DNA of 64,000 bases from an uncultured Saprospiraceae bacterium (GTDB lineage: Bacteria; Bacteroidota; Bacteroidia; Chitinophagales; Saprospiraceae): assembly GCA_937872385.1 (NCBI GenBank), contig CALMSO010000091.1, positions 1 to 64,000 of the forward strand, given 5' to 3'. Shown piece by piece: positions 8,599 to 18,811 of the stretch (its first letter is position 1; each line of letters starts with the position of its first letter). Below the pieces are notes generated by a model. The model was given only the letters and a program-made list of their open reading frames with translations, was not told the DNA's origin and searched no databases. The position numbers and the translations under genes are program-made.

Positions 8599-9228
8599 TT
8601 AGGGCAATTTGCTAATTAATTCCATTTTGCTGTTGATTTGCAGCTTTTTATAAATTTTCTTGATGTGATCGCGCACGGTTTCCATCGAAATATCATATCG
8701 GTCGGCAATCATCTTGTAGCTCAAACCTTCAATGAGGCTGCGGGCAATCTGCTCCTGCCGGGGCGTAAGAGCTTCGAGCACCTCTTTCGGGCGGTTCCGG
8801 TTGGGGACAAAATGCTGAATCACTTGCCGGGCAATGGTCGGAGACATATACGAGCCGCCCCGATGCACCGTGACGAGCGCCTCCTTGATAGTCGGCAAAT
8901 CGGTGCGTTTGGAAATATAAGAAACCGCGCCGGCGCAGAGTGCCTGGAATACTTTTTCCGAATCGTCGGAGGAGGTCAGGATGACGATGTCCAGTTCGCT
9001 GCGTTTTTTTTGCAAAAGCGGAATGCCCTCCAGCCCAGAAAGCCCTGGCAGCCCAATGTCGAGCAGCACCATGTCTATGTGCGTACGGTCGTCGAGATTT
9101 TTCAGAAAACCTTCTACCGAAGAGGATGTGAGCGCCACATTGATGTCCACTTGTTTGCTGAGAAAGGTTTCGAGGGTTTCGAGTACTAATGGCTCGTCTT
9201 CAATGATGCCTAATTGTATCTGGTTCAT
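8599..9228 (-). CDS. NarL/LuxR-family response regulator
   Basis: Receiver domain (residues 5-120) with acidic pocket EDE (10-12), phospho-acceptor Asp57 (MVLLDIGLPG), Thr/Ser switch (ILTSSDD) and Lys (SYISKRTD). A LuxR-type HTH follows at about 148-205 (LTPRQEQIARSLIEGLS ... VRDHIKKIYKKLQI). No kinase is next to it. The distant sensor kinase at 52.3 kb has a HisKA_3 domain of the type that normally phosphorylates such regulators, but pairing across 43 kb is speculative. It probably leads a two-gene transcript with the SDR. Confidence 0.92.
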   Translation of the reverse strand: MNQIQLGIIEDEPLVLETLETFLSKQVDINVALTSSSVEGFLKNLDDRTHIDMVLLDIGLPGLSGLEGIPLLQKKRSELDIVILTSSDDSEKVFQALCAGAVSYISKRTDLPTIKEALVTVHRGGSYMSPTIARQVIQHFVPNRNRPKEVLEALTPRQEQIARSLIEGLSYKMIADRYDISMETVRDHIKKIYKKLQINSKMELISKLP

Positions 9229-9550
9229 AAATGGTTGAGCTTTATTTGTTTGTATAAGGGTTTAAAAAACAAAAGGGGAAAATTTTTTCAGAACGCCCCC
9301 CGGAGCACAGGTTTTCAACATCTTTTTTACACCCGAAATGAAGGCAAGCGCTGCCTGCTTCTAAAATGGAATCCAAAGATTTCAGATGATTGAGGCTAAC
9401 AAAGATAATTTTTGTTGGGTATTTGGAAAAAATATTACAAACAAAAATGGCGGTGTTTTGTAAAATGATTTAAAATTTCGATTTTACGGCGTTTTTGTAG
9501 TTTATAATTGGCAAGACAAGCTCAAATCGTTTCACAAAAAACACGGAATT
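9229..9550. other. Divergent intergenic region between the NarL-type regulator and the ketosynthase
   Basis: 322 nt. Homopolymer-rich and A/T-rich. A TATAATTGG near 9501-9513 could be a weak -7 for the ketosynthase, but it does not fit TAnnTTTG. No gene seen. Confidence 0.35.
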
Positions 9551-10621
9551 ATGTTGCATTCAAAAATTGGCGGCATTGGGTACTACGTGCCAGAAAAGGT
9601 TATCACCAATGAAGATCTGACGAAAGTAATGGACACCACCGACGAGTGGATACAGGAGCGAACCGGCATCATGGAGCGTCGTTATGGCATCAAACACAAG
9701 GAAACTACCTCTACGATGGGTGCGCGCGCTGCCGAAATCGCCATTGAGCGAGCCGGCATTACGAAGGAAGAAGTGGACTTTATTATCTTCGCCACGCTTA
9801 GCCCCGATTACTATTTTCCTGGCTGCGGGGTGCTGATGCAGCGCGAAATGGGCATCACGCATACCGAAATTGGCGCACTCGATATCCGCAACCAATGCTC
9901 CGGCTTTGTGTATGGACTGTCCATTGCCGACCAGTTTGTCAAAACCGGGATGTACAAAAACGTCCTGTTGGTAGGCGCCGAGATGCACTCCATGGGCTTG
10001 GATTTTTCTACGCGGGGGCGCAACGTGACGGTCATTTTTGGTGATGGCGCGGGCGCAGTGGTGATACAGCCCACCGAAGATGAAAACAAGGGCATCCTGA
10101 CTACGCATCTGCATTCAGATGGCACCTACGCCGAAAAATTAGCCTTTATCAATCCGGGTGCTCATGGTGGTTATCATTTCGATAAAATGGGTGAATCGTA
10201 TGATTTTGGATATTCCGATGCGCAGTACGGCGAGATGTTTATCAATGAATATATGGTACAAACCGGTCAGATTTATCCGAACATGGAGGGGCAGTTTGTA
10301 TTTAAAATGGCGGTGCAGAAATTCCCGGAAGTCATCATGGAAGCGCTCAACAAAGTCGGTTTAAAACCTTCGGACATAGATATGCTCATCCCGCATCAGG
10401 CCAACCTGCGCATCAGCGATTTTGTGGCCCGGAAAATGGGCTTGCGCGAAGACCAAGTCTGGAACAACATTCAGCGTTTTGGCAATACAACCGCCGCTTC
10501 GGTGCCCATCGCGCTATGCGAAGCCTGGGAAGCTGGTGCCGTGAAAGCGGGAGATTTGGTGTGCCTTGCGGCCTTTGGCAGCGGATTCACTTGGGCTTCG
10601 GCGCTCATCCGTTGGGGATAA
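9551..10621 (+). CDS. 3-oxoacyl-ACP synthase III family protein (FabH-like)
   Basis: Thiolase-fold condensing enzyme. The triad Cys116 (NQCSGFVYG), His282 (LIPHQAN) and Asn312 (RFGNTTAAS) is intact. At 356 residues it is about 35-40 longer than housekeeping FabH; the extra length lies around residues 185-235, near the substrate pocket, which suggests a different acyl substrate or a specialised role (branched, aryl-polyene/flexirubin-like or long-chain condensation). It is monocistronic, with a 320-nt upstream gap where I see no clear motif. FabH is the family; the exact reaction is open. Confidence 0.88.
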   Translation: MLHSKIGGIGYYVPEKVITNEDLTKVMDTTDEWIQERTGIMERRYGIKHKETTSTMGARAAEIAIERAGITKEEVDFIIFATLSPDYYFPGCGVLMQREMGITHTEIGALDIRNQCSGFVYGLSIADQFVKTGMYKNVLLVGAEMHSMGLDFSTRGRNVTVIFGDGAGAVVIQPTEDENKGILTTHLHSDGTYAEKLAFINPGAHGGYHFDKMGESYDFGYSDAQYGEMFINEYMVQTGQIYPNMEGQFVFKMAVQKFPEVIMEALNKVGLKPSDIDMLIPHQANLRISDFVARKMGLREDQVWNNIQRFGNTTAASVPIALCEAWEAGAVKAGDLVCLAAFGSGFTWASALIRWG

Positions 10622-10703
10622 AGTTTATATCTAAAACTTGTAGCTCATACAATAAGCCGGTAGATTTTGCAGTTCTTCCTTTTGAAGGAAAACAATTACA
10701 ATT

Positions 10704-11231
10704 ATGTTTGCAAAAAGTCTTTTGTACATACTGGCCATGTGTATAAGCGCGGCCGCAGTTGCCCAAGACGCTAAGCCAGCAGCCAGCAAGGAAGCCTTTC
10801 AGAAAGAATACCAGCGGCGCATCAAGCAGACACATCTCGACCAGGTGTATATCCCTTCCGACCTGGGGGATGCTTTTGTACAACTCAACAAGTTGATAGA
10901 CGCTGAGTCGAAGGGAAAATTCAAAAACCTGCCCGAAGAAGACGCCGCGCGGCGGTTGTTTTTTAGCCTGGGGCGCTGGATTATGCACAACTGGAGCTTC
11001 TACGACGGCTCTCGGCTCTCGCACTACCTGCGGGAGTTAGGTATCAGCCACCCGGAAGACATGGCGCAGTTCATCATCATTTCTTACCATCGCAACCTCA
11101 ACCGCCAGCCGCTTGATGTGAAAACCCAAGTAGAATTTTATCAAGAAAAACGGCGCCAGGAAGCCGAAGAGCGCTTGCAAAAAGCTAAAATCATCCATGA
11201 AGAAACCCGGCCCGCTACTAAAGGACAGTGA
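10704..11231 (+). CDS. Small secreted protein, DUF6794-like
   Basis: 175 residues beginning with a Sec signal peptide (MFAKSLLYILAMCISAAAVAQ). The mature part contains YIPSDLGDAFVQLNKLI, RRLFFSLGRWIMHNWSFYDG and SRLSHYLRELGISHPEDM, a pattern I associate with DUF6794 proteins of Bacteroidota; that assignment is from memory. A charged C-terminal helix (QEKRRQEAEERLQKAK) follows. Exported to the periplasm or surface, function unknown. It lies 82 nt after the ketosynthase. Confidence 0.75.
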   Translation: MFAKSLLYILAMCISAAAVAQDAKPAASKEAFQKEYQRRIKQTHLDQVYIPSDLGDAFVQLNKLIDAESKGKFKNLPEEDAARRLFFSLGRWIMHNWSFYDGSRLSHYLRELGISHPEDMAQFIIISYHRNLNRQPLDVKTQVEFYQEKRRQEAEERLQKAKIIHEETRPATKGQ

Positions 11232-11350
11232 ACGGGTGTAGGGCTGTTGTAAATATTATAGAATGCTATAAAGTATTGATTAATAGACGATTGTGCAATT
11301 TAAATCCATCGTTTTTTATTAAAAAGAGTATAATATTTATAAAAAAACAA

Positions 11351-11380
11351 GGGAACCAGCACGACGACTGATTCCCCTTT
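11351..11380. terminator. Bidirectional hairpin between convergent genes
   Basis: GGGAACCAG / CTGATTCCC with one mismatch and an 8-nt loop, flanked by an A-run on the left and CCTTT on the right. It sits between the plus-strand secreted protein and the 3' end of the minus-strand receptor gene, so it could serve both. Confidence 0.5.
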
Positions 11381-11434
11381 GCTTTGGCGGACATAAGATG
11401 CCCCTCTTGACGCTTTAACTACAAAACAATTCTT

Positions 11435-13897
11435 CTAATTACCTTTGGCACGGCCTTGTTCCTCTTCCGTAGCGGTGCGGCGCTGGCGCGCTGGCTTTAT
11501 TTCATTATTGCCAAATTTTTGCGTGTAAGTCAAGCTCACTCTTCTGGATTCAAACTGCCCGCGTACATTGGCGTTGATATTATCCTGCCGCACAGCTACC
11601 TGCCAGCGGTTGGTAAAGAAAATATCCGACATACTCAGTTTTAAGTTGCCCTTGCCATTCCACAAGCTTTTGAATAAACCAGCGTCAATAGCGTATTGCG
11701 GCTGGGCCTCAAACATGCCGTACACCCCTGCGGAGTTGTAAAACCCGGATAGCTCGCCCCGAAAACCCTTCGGCAAAGTAAAATTATTGGAAATATAAGT
11801 ATTGTACGAAAACTGCCGGTTGTCAATTTCGCCGCCTAAGTAAGGCGATTGAAAATGATTGTAAAAAGTGGACAGATTGACGCGCACCGACCACCAGTCG
11901 GCTATTTTCAAGGGAGCAGAGAGATTGATACTATAATTTTCAAACTGTGCTAAGTTGGCGCGCGTCTGGAAAGTCGTGCGGTCTTCGTCGTTTTGCTCTA
12001 ATACTTCAGTCATGGCGTCATTGGTGCGGCTGTAGCTCAGGGTCACCATGAATTTTTGCGTAAAGCCATAATTCACTGCAAAAGCATCGGTAAATTGCGG
12101 TTGCAAAAAAGGATTGCCCCGCCCGAAAGTGTATTGATCGAGGAAATAGGTAAACGGATTCAAATCCCGATACGAAGGCCGGTCAATGCGGCGGCTGTAA
12201 GAGTAGCTCAGGTTGTGCTTTTCTTGAATGCTGTGCGAGATGCTCAGAGAAGGGAACAAGCTCAGATAGTCGCGTTGTACCCGCTGGTCGAGCGTGACCG
12301 ACAAACCATCGGAAATGGTGTATTCGCCGCGCAGGCCTGCCTGCACACTGAAGCCTTTGAATTTTTTGCCAGCATTGATATAGCCCGCATGGATGGTTTC
12401 TTCGTACAAAAACTGATTGGTGAGTAGCGGATCCACTACAAATTCATCGGCGCTGTTGCGCAAAAAGCGGATGTTATTGTCGGTAGTAACAAAACTGCTT
12501 TTCAAACCGGCCTCGAAACTTATATCACCAGGTAAGGGCTGGGTGTAGTCTAATTTGATTGCGCTGATGGTCACGTCTGAGCGCGTATTGCCGCGCAGCA
12601 AATTGGGCGTAGCCACTTGTTCGAGCTTGCTATTAAAAAACAGGTTGTCGCTGTTTTGAAAAGACGGATTGACAAAAGACGAATAATCGGCATCGAAGCT
12701 TAGCTCGCCGCCCTTGTCATTGAGCGTGTGGCGCACGTTGAAATTGTAGGTAAAATTGTCCCAGTCTTCGCGGGTGTCGGTTTGGGCACGTACCTCCGAA
12801 AACGGTTCTGGATTGGCACCTGAAATCAGGGTGCGAATGGCGCTGTCGTCTCGCCAATAGCCGGTACTACCCGAAAACAGTACGCCGACGGTTGTTTTTT
12901 TGCCTGCAAACCAGTCTAAGCCCGCTTTCATGTTATGACTGTTATTCCAACTGACCCGGTCGTTGGTCTGATTAAAAACGGATTGTGTGCCTTCAAACGG
13001 AATAATGCGATCGAGCCACATGTCTTGAAAACGCTGTGCGTAGTAATAGTTGTAGCTTCCAAAGGCGTTGAACTGCTTGCGGCGGTAGTTGAGTTGCAGG
13101 CCGCTGTTGGCTTTGGGGTATCGGCCATAACCACTGCCAAGCGTGACCGAGCCGTTCATGCCGAGGTTTTTGTCCTTTTTCAATTTGATATTGATGATAC
13201 CCGCATTGCCTGCTGCATCGTACTTTGCCGAAGGATTGTGGATAATTTCGATTTTTTCAATACTGGTAGCCGGCATACTTTCCAAGAGGCGAGCAACTTC
13301 CTCAGCCGAGAGGTACGATTGTTTGCCATCGAGCATGACCAAGACGCCCTGTTTGCCTTTCAGGGCAATACGGTTGTTGTTGTCAACGGTTACTCCGGGT
13401 GATTTGGCTAAGAGCTCCAGCGCAGAATTGCCAGCCGCCACCGGGCTGCTTTCTACATTGACTACAATGCGGTCATTTTGCATTTCAATAAAAGGCTTTT
13501 GGGCTTTCACAGTCACTTGCTGTAATTCTACGCCCGTGCTCAACTGCATGGGCGGCACAGTAAGCAAGTTGGTTTGCGCCACATTGACCGTTACCGGGCC
13601 GTAGTAAGCCGCTTGAAAACCCACCATCGTAGCGCTGATAAGGTACTGCCCATCGGGTACCATTTCAAATACATACAATCCGTCGGCATCGGTAATGGCG
13701 CCCTTCACTAAGCTGGAGTCCGTCGGGTTGAGTAACAGTACATTGGCAAAATCGAGCGGTTGTTGCTCCGGATTCATCAAGGTGCCTTGAATAGTGACTT
13801 TGCCGGCGTCTTGCGCCGTGAGGCTGCCGCCGAGCCATAGGCTCAGCAAGCATAAAAACAGGTGATTTCTCATTTTTTGAAAAATTGTTTTGTTCAT
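11435..13897 (-). CDS. Outer-membrane beta-barrel receptor with carboxypeptidase-regulatory-like domain (TonB-dependent type)
   Basis: 820 residues from the ATG at 13897, which gives a proper signal peptide (LFLCLLSLWLGGSLTAQ); upstream in-frame codons to 13990 are unlikely to be used. Order: signal peptide, CarboxypepD_reg-like domain (VTIQGTLMNPEQQPLDFANV), plug domain (LLAKSPGVTVDNNNRIALKGK ... IEIIHNPSAKYDAAGNAGI), then a long barrel rich in aromatic strands (LSYSYSRRIDRPSYRDLNPF). This is the Bacteroidota outer membrane protein beta-barrel family. No SusD partner or anti-sigma pair is adjacent. Ligand unknown. Confidence 0.9.
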   Translation of the reverse strand: MNKTIFQKMRNHLFLCLLSLWLGGSLTAQDAGKVTIQGTLMNPEQQPLDFANVLLLNPTDSSLVKGAITDADGLYVFEMVPDGQYLISATMVGFQAAYYGPVTVNVAQTNLLTVPPMQLSTGVELQQVTVKAQKPFIEMQNDRIVVNVESSPVAAGNSALELLAKSPGVTVDNNNRIALKGKQGVLVMLDGKQSYLSAEEVARLLESMPATSIEKIEIIHNPSAKYDAAGNAGIINIKLKKDKNLGMNGSVTLGSGYGRYPKANSGLQLNYRRKQFNAFGSYNYYYAQRFQDMWLDRIIPFEGTQSVFNQTNDRVSWNNSHNMKAGLDWFAGKKTTVGVLFSGSTGYWRDDSAIRTLISGANPEPFSEVRAQTDTREDWDNFTYNFNVRHTLNDKGGELSFDADYSSFVNPSFQNSDNLFFNSKLEQVATPNLLRGNTRSDVTISAIKLDYTQPLPGDISFEAGLKSSFVTTDNNIRFLRNSADEFVVDPLLTNQFLYEETIHAGYINAGKKFKGFSVQAGLRGEYTISDGLSVTLDQRVQRDYLSLFPSLSISHSIQEKHNLSYSYSRRIDRPSYRDLNPFTYFLDQYTFGRGNPFLQPQFTDAFAVNYGFTQKFMVTLSYSRTNDAMTEVLEQNDEDRTTFQTRANLAQFENYSINLSAPLKIADWWSVRVNLSTFYNHFQSPYLGGEIDNRQFSYNTYISNNFTLPKGFRGELSGFYNSAGVYGMFEAQPQYAIDAGLFKSLWNGKGNLKLSMSDIFFTNRWQVAVRQDNINANVRGQFESRRVSLTYTQKFGNNEIKPARQRRTATEEEQGRAKGN

Positions 13898-14167
13898 TAA
13901 AGTCGGATGTCGGTCAGGAGACGGGCAGCGGTGAAAAGAGGTTACAATGTTTTGACATTCTACCGACGAAAAGCCTCTTGCGGCGGTCAAATGTTGGCTA
14001 ATAATAGACGGACGGCGGTGGTTTCATCAGACAAAAGTCATTTTTCAGGGGATAAACAGCTCGGTTGGTCTGAATTTTTGCAAAACACGCGGCATGAGTT
14101 TTAACTTTATGCTACCTTGCGCTGCTTTTTAAAGAAACAGCTAAATCAAAGGACTTAACCGGTAGCA

Positions 14168-15133
14168 ATGATCATCTGGATAGCATTTATAGCGCTCGTA
14201 ATAGTTTTGTTGGCGCTTGATTTGGGCATTTTTCACAAATCGCCGCATGCTGTTTCCACTCGGGAAGCACTTGGCTGGACTACCGTGTGGATTGCCATTT
14301 CGCTTGCGTTTAGCGCAGTAGTTTATTACATCTATGAAAATGCCTGGGGCGCCAATCCCGAAGGGCTGACCGGGCGGCAGGCCGTGCTGGAATACCTCAC
14401 CGGCTACGTGATTGAGAAATCGCTTAGTATGGACAATATCTTTGTCATGGCGGTCATTTTTGCCTATTTCAAAATACCTCGGCCCTACCAGCACCGAGTG
14501 TTGTTTTGGGGGATACTGGGGGCTATCGTATTTCGGGGCATCATGATTGGCGTGGGCGTTGTATTAATTCAAAAATTTGAATGGATTATTTACTTTTTTG
14601 GGGCGCTGTTATTATATTCTGCTTATAAAATGCTTACTTCTGGGCACGAAAATATTGAGCCAAACAAAAATCCTGTAATTTTAGTTATTCGTCGCTTTTT
14701 TCCAGTGACCAGCCAGTTTGAGGGCGAGCAGTTTTTTATAAAAAAGCGCAACGTCCGGGCAGCAACCCCCCTGTTCGTTGCTTTAATGGTCATCGAAACC
14801 TCCGATATCATGTTTGCGGTGGACAGCATTCCGGCTATTTTTGCCATTACCCGCGATCCCTTTCTGATATTTACTTCCAATATTTTTGCTATTCTTGGCT
14901 TGCGCTCTATGTATTTTGTGTTGGCTGCCGTACTCGATAAGTTTCAGTACCTGAAATACAGTTTGGTGTTTATCTTGGCGTTTGTTGGTATTAAAATGCT
15001 GATTAGCAATTATATACATATTCCAGCTTGGATATCTCTGACGGTGATTTTGGTAGCCCTTACAGCAGGTGTAGTGTTTTCTTGGTCGAGCTATCAGGCT
15101 ATGCGCACCGCAGAGAAAGAAAAAGGTTTCTAA
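14168..15133 (+). CDS. TerC/Alx-family integral membrane protein
   Basis: 321 residues with seven to nine hydrophobic segments. Family hallmarks are present: LALDLGIFHKSPH near the start, EKSLSMDNIFV (about 90-100), and a second acidic motif ETSDIMFAVDSIPAIFAIT. Members export manganese or are linked to tellurite and redox stress. No yybP-ykoY-like leader is recognisable upstream. Monocistronic; located divergently from the receptor gene with about 270 nt between. Metal specificity is inferred from the family. Confidence 0.9.
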   Translation: MIIWIAFIALVIVLLALDLGIFHKSPHAVSTREALGWTTVWIAISLAFSAVVYYIYENAWGANPEGLTGRQAVLEYLTGYVIEKSLSMDNIFVMAVIFAYFKIPRPYQHRVLFWGILGAIVFRGIMIGVGVVLIQKFEWIIYFFGALLLYSAYKMLTSGHENIEPNKNPVILVIRRFFPVTSQFEGEQFFIKKRNVRAATPLFVALMVIETSDIMFAVDSIPAIFAITRDPFLIFTSNIFAILGLRSMYFVLAAVLDKFQYLKYSLVFILAFVGIKMLISNYIHIPAWISLTVILVALTAGVVFSWSSYQAMRTAEKEKGF

Positions 15134-15749
15134 ATAATAATGCTACATTGCTTACTTAATGCTATAAAATTACATTTCAAAGCGCAGCTATGGTAAATGA
15201 AATGTAATCTACTATTATACTGCATAGCAATACTTCAATAAAAAGCCTTTTTATTTATCAGACATGATATACGTTTCGAGTGTAATTACTTTACAATAAT
15301 CAAAGTTTTACCTAACAAAAAGATTTTCTTTCCTAATTAAAAAAAATCACTTCCGGCATTTAATTTTTTAATTAAGTTGGCATTTATTGTAAGTTCCTCT
15401 GGTAAATAACTGAATCAATACAAAGCCACCAAATCAAGTATTTTGTGAAATATTTTACTTACGTAAATTTTCGTATGCACAACTGCGCCGCAGATGTAAT
15501 CTATTGCAATTTGGGTTCATTAGGTCATTTCTATTATACGATATCCCTCCAAATGATTAATTATTACAAGTTTTTGATTGATTATTACAAGTTTTTCTTT
15601 ACAGAGTGGGGTATTTTTAAGCATCGAATGGGCGAGGCGCTTGGGCGAGGGTGAGTCTGAGATTTCACTAATCCTGAAGGTTTGCGAAAACGGGCGCTTT
15701 TTGTAATGGATTCATTAATGTATTTTATAACAACCTAAAACCTGTAACG
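15134..15749. other. 616-nt A/T-rich intergenic stretch
   Basis: No convincing gene. A direct repeat GATTATTACAAGTTTTT-like occurs twice around 15557-15597, and the last 80 nt should hold the promoter of the Kelch gene, but no clean TAnnTTTG box is seen. A 69-codon frame (15445-15654) has no recognisable features. Confidence 0.4.
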
Positions 15750-18098
15750 ATGAAAAAATTAGTTACTCTTTTATTAACCTTGCTGCCGCTTTTGTTGCTG
15801 ACAAGCTTGGTCACGGCGCAGGGTAAATGGGAAACCCGTGCTAAATTGCCGGATTTACCTTTAGAGCGTACTTTCCATTTTACTATTGGTAACAAAATGT
15901 ACGTAGGTGCGGGACGCGATGTTAACTGGATAGCAAACAGACAGAATGCTACGGCGGTATGGACTTACGAATTCGAGAGCGATACTTGGACACGACTGAG
16001 CGACTTTCCTGGGGGCGGCATCAGAAATGCTCGTAGCTTTGTAATTAATGACCAGGCGTATGTCGTCACTGGATTCAGCAATCAAAACCGTCCTGTTAGC
16101 ATATTCTGGAAGTACGATCCAGCTACAGACACCTGGGAGGAGCTGCCCGATTTTCCGGGCGAGCCAAGAACTTTTGGAGCGGCTTTTGCTATCAACGGGA
16201 AAGGCTACTTGGGTTTGGGCGGTACGCCAACTTTTACAGGTCAGGTAGAGCCCAAGTTTTACAATGATTTCTATGAATATAATCCTGCCTCTGGCGAGTG
16301 GACGCAGTTGGCTGATTTCCCTGGTAAGGAGCGTTGGCGCAGCTTTGGCTTTGTACTCGATGACAAAGCTTATGTAGGCGGAGGTGATGCCTCCGATTTT
16401 GAGCAAGATGATTTTCAGGATACCTATCGCTATGATCCAGCTACGGATACTTGGACACAGGTAGCTGATTTTCCCACTTTGTATAGCTTTGGCGGCTTTT
16501 CCTTTGCGTTGGATGGGAAGGGATACGCTAATGAGGGTGGCCGTGCCATAGAGTATGCTTATCAACATCAAAATGATTTGTACGCCTACGACCCAGAAAC
16601 CAACCAGTGGTCGCATGCTTCTACTATGATTGGTCCGCAGTGGGGTGCCTTATATCCTTATGTGGCTACTTATGAAGGAAAAGTCTATATCGGCGGCGGA
16701 ACAAATTATAGTCTGTACCTTACAGTTTCTCACGATGAGTTTTTTGTCTGGGACAAAGACGGGGAGAGTGTTTTTCCGCAAGTAGCGGACTGGGAAGAGT
16801 TGGGCAAAAGAACGGTGCACGAGGAGCAAAAAGTTATTTATAGCATTGCTACAGTAGGTGATAATGTGATTTGGGCAGCTCCGGCAGGGTTAGATTTCGA
16901 CCGTCTTTCGCCCCTAGAACTTACACTTTCTACGGACAATGGCGCTACTTGGCAAACCATTACGGTGGATGCAGCCGAAATTTACAATGATGCGATGGTG
17001 TATGCAGTAGATGCAGATCATGTATTCGTTTTTGCTTCCATTGGCATATATGAGCATAGTGCGCTTTGGGGTAGCCGAGATGGCGGCGCTACTTGGCAGG
17101 AACTGCTGGGACCTAATGACAATAATATTCAGCTTGCTCGAGGACTGCATTTTTTTGACGCCAATACTGGAATCTGTTTTGGGCTGAGTTATGTAGCTGA
17201 CGGAATTCTGACCGAATTGTATCGTACGACCGACGGCGGTACTACTTGGACATTAGACGGAACGATTTCTGGTGTATCGGAGGACTTCGCCTCTGTGGAA
17301 AATTTATCGGGCAACAATGGCTACGATGCGGTGGGTGATGTAATCTGGTTGCCTAAAGCGGACCTCATCTACCGCTCGACCGATCGGGGCGCTACCTGGA
17401 CGGCAGTATCTGTCATTGAGGAGCTTACCTACTCACTGGCTTTTGAGAATGAGCTTGAAGGAATGACCGTGAGCAGCAACGACTTTTCGGGCGATACCAA
17501 ATCCAGCGCTTTTCGCACCCGGGATGGGGGTCTCACTTGGGAAGCTGTGGACATTCCTCGCCTGCCGGTCGTCGCCTCTATTGAGCATATTCCGGGTACA
17601 CAAGGCGGTTACATTGCTTACGCCAGCTTTTTTCAGGTTTCTTCTGACCTATTGTACACGCCCAATTTTGGAGACGACTGGTACGTCATCAGTGCACCAA
17701 CATCGGTGATTACCACCCATTTCACGTCGCCAGAAAGAGGCTTTATTGGTACATCCATTCACCCGACGTTGGGCGCGGATTTGTTTAGCTGGACGGGTAG
17801 TTTCCCCGCTGCACCGACTTCTACCCGCACCCCTACAATCACTACGCATCTCAAAGTATATCCCAACCCCTTCACCGATCGTACCCTACTGGAGTTTGAA
17901 CTCAAGGATGCTACCCAGCCGGTACACATCAGCGTGACGGACGTATTAGGCAGAGAACTTCATGCCTGGCGCCTCAATACACCAAATGTGGGTCTTAATC
18001 AGTTGCCTGTCGAGATGGATGCGCCCGGCGGCAGCCTGTTGTTCATCACCTTACGGCAAGGGCAGGGATACGCTACCCTGCGCGTCGTAAAAGAATGA
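15750..18098 (+). CDS. Secreted Kelch/Asp-box protein with T9SS type A sorting domain
   Basis: 782 residues: signal peptide (LLLLTSLVTAQ), Kelch-type beta-propeller repeats at about 28-330 (units such as YDPATDTWEELPDFPG, YDPATDTWTQVADFPT), then a second set of Asp-box/BNR repeats at about 385-640 (STDNGATWQTI, SRDGGATWQEL, TTDGGTTWTLD, STDRGATWTAV, TRDGGLTWEAV), and a C-terminal Por-secretion domain (LKVYPNPFTDRTLLEFELKD). The T9SS signal implies export across the outer membrane and surface attachment or release. No enzyme motif is visible; likely a binding or structural surface protein. A strong terminator follows. Confidence 0.9.
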   Translation: MKKLVTLLLTLLPLLLLTSLVTAQGKWETRAKLPDLPLERTFHFTIGNKMYVGAGRDVNWIANRQNATAVWTYEFESDTWTRLSDFPGGGIRNARSFVINDQAYVVTGFSNQNRPVSIFWKYDPATDTWEELPDFPGEPRTFGAAFAINGKGYLGLGGTPTFTGQVEPKFYNDFYEYNPASGEWTQLADFPGKERWRSFGFVLDDKAYVGGGDASDFEQDDFQDTYRYDPATDTWTQVADFPTLYSFGGFSFALDGKGYANEGGRAIEYAYQHQNDLYAYDPETNQWSHASTMIGPQWGALYPYVATYEGKVYIGGGTNYSLYLTVSHDEFFVWDKDGESVFPQVADWEELGKRTVHEEQKVIYSIATVGDNVIWAAPAGLDFDRLSPLELTLSTDNGATWQTITVDAAEIYNDAMVYAVDADHVFVFASIGIYEHSALWGSRDGGATWQELLGPNDNNIQLARGLHFFDANTGICFGLSYVADGILTELYRTTDGGTTWTLDGTISGVSEDFASVENLSGNNGYDAVGDVIWLPKADLIYRSTDRGATWTAVSVIEELTYSLAFENELEGMTVSSNDFSGDTKSSAFRTRDGGLTWEAVDIPRLPVVASIEHIPGTQGGYIAYASFFQVSSDLLYTPNFGDDWYVISAPTSVITTHFTSPERGFIGTSIHPTLGADLFSWTGSFPAAPTSTRTPTITTHLKVYPNPFTDRTLLEFELKDATQPVHISVTDVLGRELHAWRLNTPNVGLNQLPVEMDAPGGSLLFITLRQGQGYATLRVVKE

Positions 18099-18142
18099 AA
18101 CCAGTGGGAGGCATTCTGTGCTTCCAACGTATGGATGATGGT

Positions 18143-18170
18143 GGCCCGGCCCTGCGCCGGGCCGCTTTTT
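18143..18170 (+). terminator. Rho-independent terminator after the Kelch gene
   Basis: Perfect 8-bp stem GGCCCGGC / GCCGGGCC with a 5-nt loop (18143-18163), followed by GCTTTTT. It lies 45 nt after the stop codon. Confidence 0.85.
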
Positions 18171-18447
18171 AGCCACCCTGAAAAACAAGGCACTATGACT
18201 TTTTTCCTACTAAACCTGACACTATACGTAGCCGTTGCCTTGTGGCGGCAAATAAGGCGTATTTATTTATCTGCTAATATGCACCAAAGGTAACGCGGTT
18301 TTTAACGTGCTCCACCCGGATTTCAGCAAGAAATGACGTAATGTTTTGTAAAGCAAATGGCTCGATATTAAATATTAATGCTGTTTGGTGTGCGCTATTT
18401 ACTATTGAAAATGGCGTTATTTACTAATCATAAAAACACAGATTATT
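18171..18447. other. Intergenic stretch before the small hypothetical gene
   Basis: Beyond the terminator at 18143-18170 no gene or clear promoter is visible. Confidence 0.35.
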
Positions 18448-18732
18448 ATGAACAGAGGAAGTAATATTATAGAAATAGAAAGGCAAATAACCAAGCTAAT
18501 CTTCAATGAGAGGAGGTTGTCTATAGAAGAAATAGCTGAGTTGGAATCGAACATAGATAAGGTTAAGCCATTCGACTTCAAACCATTGCTCAGAAGGGTT
18601 TTTGATATACCTACGAATTTTCGGCTGAAAGAATCGCAGGCAGATCAGGGTTTACTGGGCATATTGAATCGAATGATCCGGACAAAAAGGTGTATAAAGT
18701 ACAACTGTAATTTTTGTTACAACGTATTGTAG
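18448..18732 (+). CDS. Small hypothetical protein
   Basis: 94 residues, not recognised. It has a charged N-terminal half (IEIERQITKLIF, LSIEEIAELESNID) that looks helical, and a Cys-containing C-terminus (CIKYNCNFCY). No signal peptide or membrane helix. Codon use is A/T-rich compared with neighbours. It lies between a terminator and the sigma-54-type regulator, 79 nt before the latter, and could be part of the same locus. Real-gene status is moderately supported by the A-rich upstream context and open frame only. Confidence 0.45.
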   Translation: MNRGSNIIEIERQITKLIFNERRLSIEEIAELESNIDKVKPFDFKPLLRRVFDIPTNFRLKESQADQGLLGILNRMIRTKRCIKYNCNFCYNVL

Positions 18733-18811
18733 GCTTATTATGATGTGTAAACATAATGGAATGGCGTAAAAAAGAATCGGAATATTAACCACACTAAAAC
18801 CCCCAAACAAG

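Noticed and set aside
8638..9189. Plus-strand 183-codon frame opposite the NarL-type regulator
   Set aside because: Exact antisense shadow of a conserved regulator gene.
13998..14167. Manganese (yybP-ykoY) riboswitch before the TerC gene
   Set aside because: The conserved loop motifs of that class could not be found.
15861..16616. Minus-strand 251-codon frame inside the Kelch gene
   Set aside because: Repeat-driven antisense frame (Kelch repeats), no start context or domain.
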